DNA from: Nitrospinota bacterium | GTDB lineage: Bacteria; Nitrospinota_A; UBA7883; JACRLM01 | Assembly: GCA_015231995.1 (NCBI GenBank) | Contig: JADGAO010000024.1 | Span: 1 to 22,438 of the forward strand | Direction: 5' to 3' | Length of the DNA: 22,438 nt | Part shown: positions 15,817-22,240 of the stretch, piece after piece | How positions within the stretch are numbered: the first letter of the stretch is position 1 | How the letters are laid out: each line of letters begins with the position of its first letter | Notes under the pieces: generated by a model | Seen by the model: only the letters and a program-made list of their open reading frames with translations | Databases searched by the model: none | What the model was told of the DNA's origin: nothing | Position numbers and translations under genes: made by a program

Positions 15817-16857
15817 CTAAGGGGTGGAAGAAGGCGCTTCCTTCACCGCCTGTCTCAACTGCCCGCAGGACGCTAGTATGTCGCCGCCTCTGCTTTCGCG
15901 GACGGTGACGGTATGGTGGTTCTTGATCAGCGCACTACGGAACTTTTCAACGCGTTCCGTTGACGGCCTTTCGAACGGCAGGCCGGGGCATGGGTTGTAC
16001 GGAATCAGGTTTATCTTTGACGGAACCAAGCGCGTGATCTTGCCCAGTTCGGCGGCGTCCGCGTCCGAGTCGTTGAATCCCCCAAGCATGACATACTCGA
16101 AGGTTATCCTGCGTCCATGCGGCAGGGGCCATTTTTTAAGCGCGGCCATGAGGGTTTCGATAGGATACTTTTTATTGATGGGCATTATCTGGTTTCTCTT
16201 CTCGTTCGTGGGGGCGTTCAGAGATATTGCCAGCTTCACTTTGGAGAAATCGTCCGCAAGCCGCACAATGGCCGGAGCGACTCCCGCCGTCGAGAGTGTT
16301 ATTTTACGCCCCCCGATCAGGTTCAAGTCCGGCTCGGTAAATATCCGCAAAGCCTTTACAGTAGCGTCATAGTTGTCCAGAGGCTCTCCCATTCCCATCA
16401 GCACGATATTGGTCACCCTGCCGCCGGGAACCCTGTTTTTCACCTGGATTAGCTGGTCAACGATTTCCGCTGAGGAAAGGTTGCGCATAAACCCGTTTTT
16501 TCCGGTAAGGCAGAACTTGCAGTTAAGCTTGCATCCGACCTGGGTTGAGATGCAGAGCGTCACCCTGTCCGCCCCAGGCATGTAAACGCTTTCGATGGTG
16601 TTGCCGTCGTCGAGGCCGAACAGGAATTTTATCGTCCCGTCCACGGAGACATCGCGCTTGACCTCTTTAATCTGCGTCACTATCGCCTTATGCGCGATAG
16701 TTTCGCGGAATGATTTTGACAGATCGGTCATCTGGGCGAAATCTGAAACCCCCTTGGTAAAAACCCACGAGCGCACTTGCCTTGCCCTGTAAGGTTTCTC
16801 TCCAATCGTCTCCATCCAATCCTCGGCTTCTTGCGCCGTAGCCTGCTTAAAATCCAT
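15817..16857 (-). CDS. rlmN: Dual-specificity rRNA/tRNA adenine-C2 methyltransferase RlmN
   Basis: This 346-residue radical-SAM enzyme methylates C2 of A2503 in 23S rRNA and A37 in some tRNAs. The sequence shows the N-terminal helical domain (GEKPYRARQVRSWVF, MTDLSKSFRE) and the radical-SAM cluster motif CxxxCxxC as CKLNCKFC (Cys109/113/116). MGMGEPL for SAM binding, the STAG and LAISLNAP blocks, and the C-terminal catalytic cysteine in ASCGQL (Cys331) follow. Length and motif order match RlmN rather than Cfr, although the two are hard to separate by sequence alone; housekeeping context favours RlmN. ATG at 16857 begins just before the family's conserved N-terminus. It is transcribed convergently to the histidine kinase and divergently from the cytochrome gene, with a shared 122-base upstream region. 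Confidence 0.93.
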   Translation of the reverse strand: MDFKQATAQEAEDWMETIGEKPYRARQVRSWVFTKGVSDFAQMTDLSKSFRETIAHKAIVTQIKEVKRDVSVDGTIKFLFGLDDGNTIESVYMPGADRVTLCISTQVGCKLNCKFCLTGKNGFMRNLSSAEIVDQLIQVKNRVPGGRVTNIVLMGMGEPLDNYDATVKALRIFTEPDLNLIGGRKITLSTAGVAPAIVRLADDFSKVKLAISLNAPTNEKRNQIMPINKKYPIETLMAALKKWPLPHGRRITFEYVMLGGFNDSDADAAELGKITRLVPSKINLIPYNPCPGLPFERPSTERVEKFRSALIKNHHTVTVRESRGGDILASCGQLRQAVKEAPSSTP

Positions 16858-16919
16858 GGATAAATCCTAACTCCTTGATAGTGAGCGGGGTTTGCCCGCA
16901 GTAACATCGCATTTTGTAA

Positions 16920-16955
16920 GGCAATTACGAAATATGGAAACATGTTATAATTGCC
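16920..16955 (+). promoter_or_regulatory. Extended -10 promoter within an operator-like inverted repeat
   Basis: TGTTATAAT (16943-16951) is an extended -10 (TGnTATAAT), 28 bases before the cytochrome ATG. It overlaps the right arm of a perfect 8-bp inverted repeat, GGCAATTA (16920-16927) and TAATTGCC (16948-16955). A dimeric regulator bound there would cover the -10. No good -35 is visible, as is common for extended -10 promoters. Confidence 0.5.
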
Positions 16956-16957
16956 AA
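16929..16957 (-). promoter_or_regulatory. Possible divergent promoter for rlmN
   Basis: On the minus strand TTGGCA (16957-16952) is followed after exactly 17 bases by TATTTC (16934-16929). The -35 is fair and the -10 poor. It would overlap the same inverted repeat, so both directions could share control. Confidence 0.25.
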
Positions 16958-16979
16958 GTCCATATTAACCTTATCATAG

Positions 16980-17345
16980 ATGCTGATGAATTTATCATCC
17001 TGGGGAACGGGAAGAGCGACTCTTATTCTCGTGGCGCTTCTTGCAGGGCTAACTGCGTCCTGCGCATCGTCTCCGGTTGAAAAGGCTTTCAGCGGAAGTA
17101 TGTCCAAGGCCGACTCCGCCAAAAGCATAACTGAATACTGCCAAAGTTGCCACTTGCACAGGAATTTCGACGGCGAAAAACATGTGGCGGAAGCCCGGCT
17201 CAAATTTAACAAAGACCCATTCAAAACGGCGACCGACTGTCAAACCTGCCACTCTTACAGCACGGATTTTTGGGGCGATGGATTTCGCGCTACATATTAT
17301 CCCGACGGCAAGCTGACCGGAGAGCCGCAAATTGGCAAAAAATAA
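16980..17345 (+). CDS. Small two-CxxCH cytochrome c-type lipoprotein
   Basis: The protein has 121 residues with an N-terminal hydrophobic signal (about 12-27) ending LTASC. This is a near-lipobox, and Cys28 would be the lipidated residue. Two covalent-haem motifs, CQSCH (54-58) and CQTCH (87-91), indicate a dihaem cytochrome c on the periplasmic side. Additional histidines (His60, His68) could be axial ligands. No methionine-rich ligand loop is obvious. The protein is short and does not match a named cytochrome I can place; it resembles cytochrome c7/c554-type fragments. ATG 16980 and ATG 16986 are both possible starts and neither has a strong ribosome site. The 3' end overlaps the GGDEF gene by 14 bases, implying coupling of a redox protein with a c-di-GMP enzyme. 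Confidence 0.8.
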   Translation: MLMNLSSWGTGRATLILVALLAGLTASCASSPVEKAFSGSMSKADSAKSITEYCQSCHLHRNFDGEKHVAEARLKFNKDPFKTATDCQTCHSYSTDFWGDGFRATYYPDGKLTGEPQIGKK

Positions 17346-18747
17346 AATCCGCATCGGGATAATCGGAGCCGGGGACGGGGCCAACAACCTGCTGGATATT
17401 CTGGCGGGGTACCCGGAGACGGAAATCGCCGGGCTTGCCTCCCGCAACATGAAGCGCGAGGCTGTCGCCAAAGCGTCGAAAATGGGAATAAAAATTTTCT
17501 CCGACTACCGTGAATTGGCGACGCTTCCCAAACTCGACGCTCTCATAGACGCCACTGGAGCCAAAGAGGTTGACCAGTTCATAAAACGCTCCAAGAAAGT
17601 GACTGCGGAGAAAATATCCGGTTACGGCGCCTGGTTCCTGTGGAAGATGGTGGAGAAGCACAAAACACTGACGCAGGAAATGGCCCGCAACATCGGCGAA
17701 CAGGAAGCCCTTTACAACACCGGCATAATGCTCGCCTCCGCCGCCAACACCGAACAGACGCTCTCCCTGATAATGCAGTCGGCGATCGGGCTTATGGAAA
17801 TGTCTGCCGGCACGCTGGCCCTCTACGACGAAGAGCATGGCACGATGCAGACGAAGGTCGTCATGGGATTTGAGAAAACCTCCACCGCTCCCGTCAATTT
17901 CGAGTGGAAGGTCCGCCCAAAGGGACTGACTAATCATATCCTGTCGAGCGAAAGGCCGACAGTCATCGAGGATATCTCCAAAGAGTCCACGTTCGACACG
18001 GCCCCGCTTTTACAGCTTGGGATCCGATCCCTTATCGCCGTACCGCTTAAAGTCGAGGGGAAGATAATGGGCATACTGTATGTGGACGACTTCACGCCAA
18101 GAAAGTTCACCGAACGGGAGATCAACACCCTCAACCTGTTGGCCGCCCAGGCCGCCGCCGCCATTGACAAAGCCATTCTGCTCGACAAGGCGGAGACGCT
18201 TGCCGTTACCGACGAGCTTACGAAGCTGTACAACCACAGGTATTTCCTGCGCACGCTTGAAAAAGAGATCAAACGCGCCAAACGCTACGGCGACGAGCTT
18301 ACCCTCCTGATGATAGACGTGGATTACTTCAAGAATTATAACGACACATGGGGGCATCTTAAAGGCAACCTCGTGCTTAAGACGGTGGCGGATATCCTCA
18401 GCCATTCCGCCAGGGAGTCGGACATAGTGGCCCGATACGGCGGCGAGGAATTCTCCGTCATAATCTCCAACGCAGAGGAGGGGCAGGCGGCCATTGTGGC
18501 CGAAAGGATCAGACAGGAGGTGTACGACCATCCTTTCCCCGGCGAAGAAAAACAGCCCGGCGGAAAGCTTACGATAAGCGTCGGACTCGCCACTTTCCCT
18601 TTCGACGGCAACGAGCCCACCCACCTTATAGAATGCGCCGACAAGGCTCTCTACCGCTCCAAAGCCCTCGGACGCAACATCGTGACGGCGTTTCGCAAAA
18701 CCGCGCACGAACCCGCTCCACGTAAAAAGGCGGGGAGCAGGCGGTAG
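17332..18747 (+). CDS. Rossmann-like / GAF / GGDEF diguanylate cyclase
   Basis: This is a 471-residue soluble protein. Residues 1-110 look like an NAD(P)-type Rossmann domain (IGIIGAGDGANNLL, glycines 12, 14 and 16, then an AGLASRN strand). A GAF sensor domain follows (about 124-285), then a GGDEF domain (about 290-460) with the active signature GGEEF (370-374). An RxxD inhibitory site (RESD, 361-364) sits at the canonical five-residue spacing, so c-di-GMP synthesis with product inhibition is likely. The start is TTG 17332, 14 bases inside the cytochrome gene, with GGAG at 17319-17322. No later methionine would keep the Rossmann fold. A dinucleotide-binding fold ahead of GAF-GGDEF suggests sensing of a redox or nucleotide ligand. 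The basic tail (RKKAGSRR) is unusual. Confidence 0.9.
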   Translation: MAKNKIRIGIIGAGDGANNLLDILAGYPETEIAGLASRNMKREAVAKASKMGIKIFSDYRELATLPKLDALIDATGAKEVDQFIKRSKKVTAEKISGYGAWFLWKMVEKHKTLTQEMARNIGEQEALYNTGIMLASAANTEQTLSLIMQSAIGLMEMSAGTLALYDEEHGTMQTKVVMGFEKTSTAPVNFEWKVRPKGLTNHILSSERPTVIEDISKESTFDTAPLLQLGIRSLIAVPLKVEGKIMGILYVDDFTPRKFTEREINTLNLLAAQAAAAIDKAILLDKAETLAVTDELTKLYNHRYFLRTLEKEIKRAKRYGDELTLLMIDVDYFKNYNDTWGHLKGNLVLKTVADILSHSARESDIVARYGGEEFSVIISNAEEGQAAIVAERIRQEVYDHPFPGEEKQPGGKLTISVGLATFPFDGNEPTHLIECADKALYRSKALGRNIVTAFRKTAHEPAPRKKAGSRR

Positions 18748-18800
18748 TTCACTTGCCGCATGGCAGGGGGACATTGCATAATCCATTACCTTCGCAATAT

Positions 18801-18967
18801 TGTCATTCTGGGTGTGCGACCATTGTCATTCTGAACCCTTCGAAGGACTCAGGGTAAACTCCGTGAAGAATCCATCGGAAAGAATATTCTATTATACTTT
18901 GATCCTTCGGTCGAAGACTCCCTCAGGATGACAACAACTTGTCATTCTGAGCGCCAGCGAAGAATCT
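18801..18967. repeat. TGTCATTCTGA-type intergenic repeats (three direct, one inverted)
   Basis: TGTCATTCTG occurs at 18801-18810 (short copy). It recurs as TTGTCATTCTGA at 18823, running to GAAGAATCC near 18873, and again at 18939-18967 ending GCGAAGAATCT. A fourth copy is inverted at 18901-18934, its end reading AGGATGACAA. The shared ends are TTGTCATTCTGA and GAAGAATC. Similar sequences are scattered between genes in many environmental genomes (recollection, not checked). Confidence 0.65.
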
Positions 18968-19042
18968 ATCTAAAGAACAATTTGTTTGCTGTCCGAGGCG
19001 TTCTTGTACATTGCAGGGCGAAGCGAAGGCTCCATTCTTTTC

Positions 19043-19161
19043 CCTCCCCTTAGAAAGGGGAGGTGGCGCGTTATCGCGCCGGAGGGGTTTAATTAACCCC
19101 CCTCTCAACCCTTTGCTTCGCTCAGGGCAGGCTCCATTGCGGTCCCCCTTCCTAAGGGGAC
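19043..19161. repeat. Palindromic repeat, second copy of the 2143-2257 architecture
   Basis: The left half has a perfect 9-bp hairpin CCTCCCCTT/AAGGGGAGG (19043-19051 with 19055-19063), then a perfect 6-bp GGCGCG/CGCGCC hairpin (19065-19070 with 19075-19080), then GAGGGGTTTAATT. The inverted half follows at once: AATTAACCCC, CCCTTTGCTTCGCTCAGGG as the inner hairpin, and CCCCTTCCTAAGGGG (19145-19159) as the end hairpin. The order matches the copy at 2143-2257, but the stem sequences differ compensatorily. Confidence 0.7.
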
Positions 19162-19174
19162 AAAGTTTGGTTCA

Positions 19175-19255
19175 GGGTGTTCTTCACCTCGGACTCTGCA
19201 GAAGGGCGGTTCTCGAACCGCCCCTACCGCGAGGACAGCGGGGTGAAGAACACCC
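19175..19255. repeat. 14-bp inverted repeat enclosing a perfect 8-bp hairpin
   Basis: GGGTGTTCTTCACC (19175-19188) and its exact complement GGTGAAGAACACCC (19242-19255) flank GGGCGGTT-CTCG-AACCGCCC (19204-19223). The whole 81 bases can fold into a long arm with a nested hairpin. No gene, no T-run. Confidence 0.7.
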
Positions 19256-19330
19256 CGCCGAGCATTTGGGAAATAGATCGGCTCGATCCCTGATTCTCGC
19301 ACCGCCGCATCCGTTGGCGTTGCAAAAAGA

Positions 19331-19349
19331 CCGTGGTCGGCGACCACGG
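19331..19349. repeat. 19-bp palindrome
   Basis: CCGTGGTCG-G-CGACCACGG is a perfect 9-bp inverted repeat around a single central base. It could be a protein-binding site or another palindromic repeat of the cluster. Confidence 0.5.
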
Positions 19350-19461
19350 GGAATCCGAAATAAGTTGAGTATCCGCATCTCGTTTCTCGTCATGCTCCTT
19401 TATTTAACATGCTGGTACGGAGGATAACGCAAATCCTCCGTCCGGGAAACGGCAGGTGAGG

Positions 19462-19506
19462 GATTTGGAGGACTTGAGCGATTTGAGCGACTTGAGGGAT
19501 TTGAAA
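19462..19506. repeat. Five tandem 9-bp repeats (GAYTTGAGS)
   Basis: Units are GATTTGGAG, GACTTGAGC, GATTTGAGC, GACTTGAGG and GATTTGAAA, strictly 9 bases each. T and C alternate at the third position, so an 18-bp higher-order unit is possible. It is not in a credible frame. Confidence 0.7.
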
Positions 19507-19751
19507 AGGTTGTGTGCGGGGCCATGAGAAATAGTGAATAATGGGAACTTTTATAAATGATATAGCGTCTAAGTGGTGAAACCAAGACGAGGAGCTTAAA
19601 GCTGATACTGTTTGCTAATCGGAGCTTTAAGCCACTAAAACAGGCTCATATGATAAATTTTCTAGCGTAGTATCAGGCTATTGGATTGCGACTTGGGAAT
19701 CTGTCCATCCATTGCAAGGCCGCCAGATGGTTTGAAGAAAAGGAGACTGTT

Positions 19752-19943
19752 ATGAGAATGCTGATGATGCTGGCCCTCATGTTTTGTGGCTTATGTGGTT
19801 GTGGCAGACAGCATACGCTTTGCACAAGCTCTGGATGTCAGGACATAGGCGGCTACACAGAAAGCGATGGCTGTATCAATTACCATGATGCAACTGGAAA
19901 CCCAGTCAAGACTTGCGGTTCTTATACCATAACTGGGCGATAG
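19752..19943 (+). CDS. Small cysteine-rich lipoprotein
   Basis: This 63-residue protein has the signal MRMLMMLALMFCGLCGC, and the lipobox LCGC places the lipidated cysteine at residue 17. The mature part of about 47 residues keeps four further cysteines (in LCTSSGC, DGC and KTCG), which could form two disulphides. ATG 19752 is chosen over the in-frame ATG 19686 because AGGAG (19741-19745) is correctly spaced and the signal peptide begins there. I do not recognise the family. It is isolated after the repeat cluster and 78 bases before the DUF262 gene. Confidence 0.6.
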   Translation: MRMLMMLALMFCGLCGCGRQHTLCTSSGCQDIGGYTESDGCINYHDATGNPVKTCGSYTITGR

Positions 19944-19969
19944 GCGGATACGTATGAGGAGGCAATGTT

Positions 19970-19996
19970 TAGAACAGGCCGGCTAGAACAGGCCGG
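19970..19996. repeat. Direct repeat TAGAACAGGCCGG x2
   Basis: Two exact 13-bp copies (19970-19982 and 19984-19996) are separated by one base, 26 bases before the DUF262 start. This could be a duplicated regulator site or slippage. Confidence 0.6.
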
Positions 19997-20021
19997 GTAG
20001 CCAAGATGACGCTGGTCGCGT

Positions 20022-21725
20022 ATGCTATCAGATGCCATCACAGGTTATAGGACTATGAAACTACCAGAACTTACGGCTAAGAAGGTAAAAGAGCTTAGGA
20101 GGCATCTTCTTTCGCGTAGCTTCGCAGTGCCTAAGTTGCAACGAAATTTTGTCTGGGATTCGAGGCGCGCCGCAAAACTTCTTGATAGCATGTACAGAGG
20201 TATGCCCATTGGATCTCTGTTTCTGTGGGAGATGGATCGTAAGTCGGCAAATTTGATCCGTCAATCCGCTGAAGTGTTGCCATCCTTCAATCCAATAAAT
20301 AAAAAGATTTGGTTTGTAATTGACGGGCAACAGCGCCTCTCTGTTATTTACCAAGCGTTCAAAGCGGAGGTTAAAAAGAATGACGCCGGACGCGAGATAG
20401 ATTTCGGGCGCCTCTGTTTTGTTGTTTCGCCGACAAAGACCAAGGAGAATTCTTCCAGGATTGTTTATCGCAAGCCAGTCGGGTTGGATTCAGTCCCTCT
20501 AAACGATATTCTAGATCCAGACTGGAAGGGGAGGATGCCAACTAAAGCTAAGTGGTTTGTGGCGAAAATTAAAGATTGTCGTAAACGCCTACTCGATTAC
20601 CCGGTACCCGTCGTGATGGTTCGTGCCGCAACTCTTGATGATATCGGAGAGATATTCATTCGCATTAATTCCCAAGGAATGCGCATTACATCGGCGGATC
20701 GAGCATTTGCCCGCATTGGCAAGCTTGACGTGCGCGCAATGGCGGACGAACTACGCCATCAAGTCCGCGACCAGGTATTTGCCATTGGGGGGATTGAACC
20801 GATCCTTATGGGATTCAATCTTGTAGCAGAAAGACCTCATGCCGATGGTGATCCGCCCAAACTGGATGCTATGGCGCTACGCTGGTCCAAACGCATCGAT
20901 AAAGACGAGCATGAGAAGGAAAAATTCCGAAAGCTCTGGTATATATATCAGACTGCGTTTCTATCGGCCGTCAACTACCTGCATAACAGATTTCCTGTAC
21001 ACGACGAGTCATATCTGCCTTCAGTCAACATGTTGGCGACTCTCGCAGTCTTCTTTTTTCATCATCCCAGCCAGCCCGATAAATATCAGGCTTCAGAGAT
21101 ACGTAAGTGGTTTTGGGCGACCGGCGTGGCCCAACGTTATAGCGGCAGAGGCTACCACCGCAACATTGTAGCCGACGCAAAAATGTTCGAGGCTCTGGCT
21201 CATGGCAAAAGGAGGCGCTTTGTATTCCCTGATCTTCTTGATCCAGTTATAGACATTCAAGCGGCCGAGTACGCTTCGCACTCAGGGCGCACACGCGCAT
21301 TTTTCTGTTTGCTTTTGCATCTGGAGCCTCGGTATCTTGACAATGGTGAACCCATTTTTCTGCAAAACGTTTTGGGACATTCAGAACGGAAACACCGACA
21401 TCATATTTTCCCTCAGGCGCAGATGAGTAAACATTTCAAGTCTCGAATATACAACCGCCTGTGTAACATTTGCTTTCTAGTTGCTAGTGACAATCAGAAG
21501 ATTGGAATGCAATTACCACGTAGTTATTTGACTCAGTACCGTGAGGCGGGGCACAGGCAGTTCAAGGGCGTGATGAGGAGTCATCTTATCCCTGTTGGAG
21601 ATGACAGCGGGATATGGGAAAAAGGAATCGTCTCGGCCTTTAATAAATTCCAGAAGCAAAGGCTCAAGTTGATATGCGCGGAATTTGAGAAAGTAGCCGG
21701 AATCAAACTATTTAGGAAAAACTAA
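20022..21725 (+). CDS. DUF262 / HNH (DUF1524-like) nuclease-type protein, GmrSD-related
   Basis: This is a 567-residue protein. The N-terminal DUF262 domain has LQRNFVW (39-45), MPIGSLFLWE and the hallmark VIDGQQRLS (99-107), a ParB/Srx-related NTP-binding fold. The C-terminal part carries HRHHIFP (458-464) followed by NRLCNICFL and DNQKIG, the order expected of the DUF1524 HNH endonuclease domain. This single-chain arrangement matches GmrSD-like modification-dependent restriction proteins and related anti-phage nucleases (family knowledge); the modified-base target is unknown. The gene is AT-richer than the signalling operon. The start is uncertain: ATG 20022 is given, while ATG 20055 begins just before the conserved part and has AGGA close by. 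No methyltransferase gene is adjacent, as expected for type IV-like enzymes. Confidence 0.82.
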   Translation: MLSDAITGYRTMKLPELTAKKVKELRRHLLSRSFAVPKLQRNFVWDSRRAAKLLDSMYRGMPIGSLFLWEMDRKSANLIRQSAEVLPSFNPINKKIWFVIDGQQRLSVIYQAFKAEVKKNDAGREIDFGRLCFVVSPTKTKENSSRIVYRKPVGLDSVPLNDILDPDWKGRMPTKAKWFVAKIKDCRKRLLDYPVPVVMVRAATLDDIGEIFIRINSQGMRITSADRAFARIGKLDVRAMADELRHQVRDQVFAIGGIEPILMGFNLVAERPHADGDPPKLDAMALRWSKRIDKDEHEKEKFRKLWYIYQTAFLSAVNYLHNRFPVHDESYLPSVNMLATLAVFFFHHPSQPDKYQASEIRKWFWATGVAQRYSGRGYHRNIVADAKMFEALAHGKRRRFVFPDLLDPVIDIQAAEYASHSGRTRAFFCLLLHLEPRYLDNGEPIFLQNVLGHSERKHRHHIFPQAQMSKHFKSRIYNRLCNICFLVASDNQKIGMQLPRSYLTQYREAGHRQFKGVMRSHLIPVGDDSGIWEKGIVSAFNKFQKQRLKLICAEFEKVAGIKLFRKN

Positions 21726-21822
21726 TCGAAGTAACTCTACAGCTTGAGCAATCAACAAGCTCAGCCCTCAGCTCGTATAAAACTTTCTGAATCAAGCTTA
21801 TTTAGACCTGCCAATCTGCCGA

Positions 21823-21831
21823 TGGTATAAT
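21823..21831 (+). promoter_or_regulatory. Extended -10 promoter before the small acidic-protein gene
   Basis: TGGTATAAT (21823-21831) fits the extended -10 pattern, 50 bases before ATG 21882. It continues as TATAATTG, exactly as at the cytochrome promoter (16943). The best -35 is TTTAGA (21801-21806), with a long 19-base spacer. Confidence 0.45.
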
Positions 21832-21881
21832 TGTAAAGGACGTAATACGCCCTAGGTTTATCTTTACGAAGGAATTGAGCC

Positions 21882-22208
21882 ATGGTGCAATCGGTTGGGA
21901 TGCAACAAGTACTGCAGTACTCCAACGTGCCTGAACGCGTCCAGCACGCCATTCAGGGACAGACGGAGGATCTGACCCGCGCCTTCAACAAGGAGATGGA
22001 GAAGGCCGCCGACACTCAGCTTACCCAAACCCACGAAACCAAAGGCGTCGAGGAGGCTCTCATCCGCGATACCGACCAGAGAAAGCCCAAGCATTACGCC
22101 CGCCATCTTCCCGCCCCGAAGCAAGAAGAGGAAGAAAAGGAGGAGGCTCCTCCCGCCCCGCCTCCGGCGGAATCCGGCCACGGTCTGAACATAAACGTCG
22201 TGGCGTAA
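21882..22208 (+). CDS. Small acidic, proline-rich protein of unknown function
   Basis: This 108-residue protein has no signal or membrane segment. Residues 1-60 look helical (VPERVQHAIQGQTEDLTRAFNK and onward), then comes a lysine/glutamate run (KQEEEEKEE), an APPAPPPAE stretch and a hydrophobic end (LNINVVA). The start has GAAGGA (21868-21873) and its own extended -10 promoter. Codon use returns to the GC-rich style of the housekeeping genes, unlike the DUF262 gene before it. The stop codon sits in the loop of a short hairpin. The next gene begins 32 bases later with a membrane anchor and a possible coiled coil, so the two may form a pair. I do not recognise the family. Confidence 0.7.
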   Translation: MVQSVGMQQVLQYSNVPERVQHAIQGQTEDLTRAFNKEMEKAADTQLTQTHETKGVEEALIRDTDQRKPKHYARHLPAPKQEEEEKEEAPPAPPPAESGHGLNINVVA

Positions 22209-22214
22209 CGCCAC
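22200..22214 (+). other. Hairpin with the stop codon as its loop
   Basis: GTGGCG-TAA-CGCCAC: a perfect 6-bp stem whose three-base loop is the TAA stop of the preceding gene. There is no T-run, so it is not a standard terminator. Confidence 0.4.
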
Positions 22215-22240
22215 GCTCGGCCTGCCACCATACACATATT

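Larger units (their letters stand above)
18748..19751. other. Gene-free interval packed with unrelated repeats
   Basis: About 1 kb with no credible coding sequence. It contains, in order: TGTCATTCTGA-type repeats, a palindromic repeat sharing the architecture of 2143-2257, a long inverted repeat with an internal palindrome, a 19-bp palindrome, a run of five 9-bp repeats, and a 9-bp stem GCTTAAAGC/GCTTTAAGC (19594-19602 with 19624-19632). The open frames here are low-complexity readings of repeat DNA. Confidence 0.7.

Noticed and set aside
19011..19427. 138-residue open frame on the + strand
   Set aside because: It runs straight through two repeat elements and reads as low-complexity Arg/Pro-rich sequence without a ribosome site; no domain is visible.
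18748..19751. CRISPR array
   Set aside because: Repeats differ in type, orientation and spacing; there are no regular spacers and no cas genes.
21818..21825. GCCGATGG as a sigma-28 (flagellar) -10
   Set aside because: No TAAA-like -35 occurs at the required distance, and an overlapping extended -10 for the main sigma factor explains the site better.
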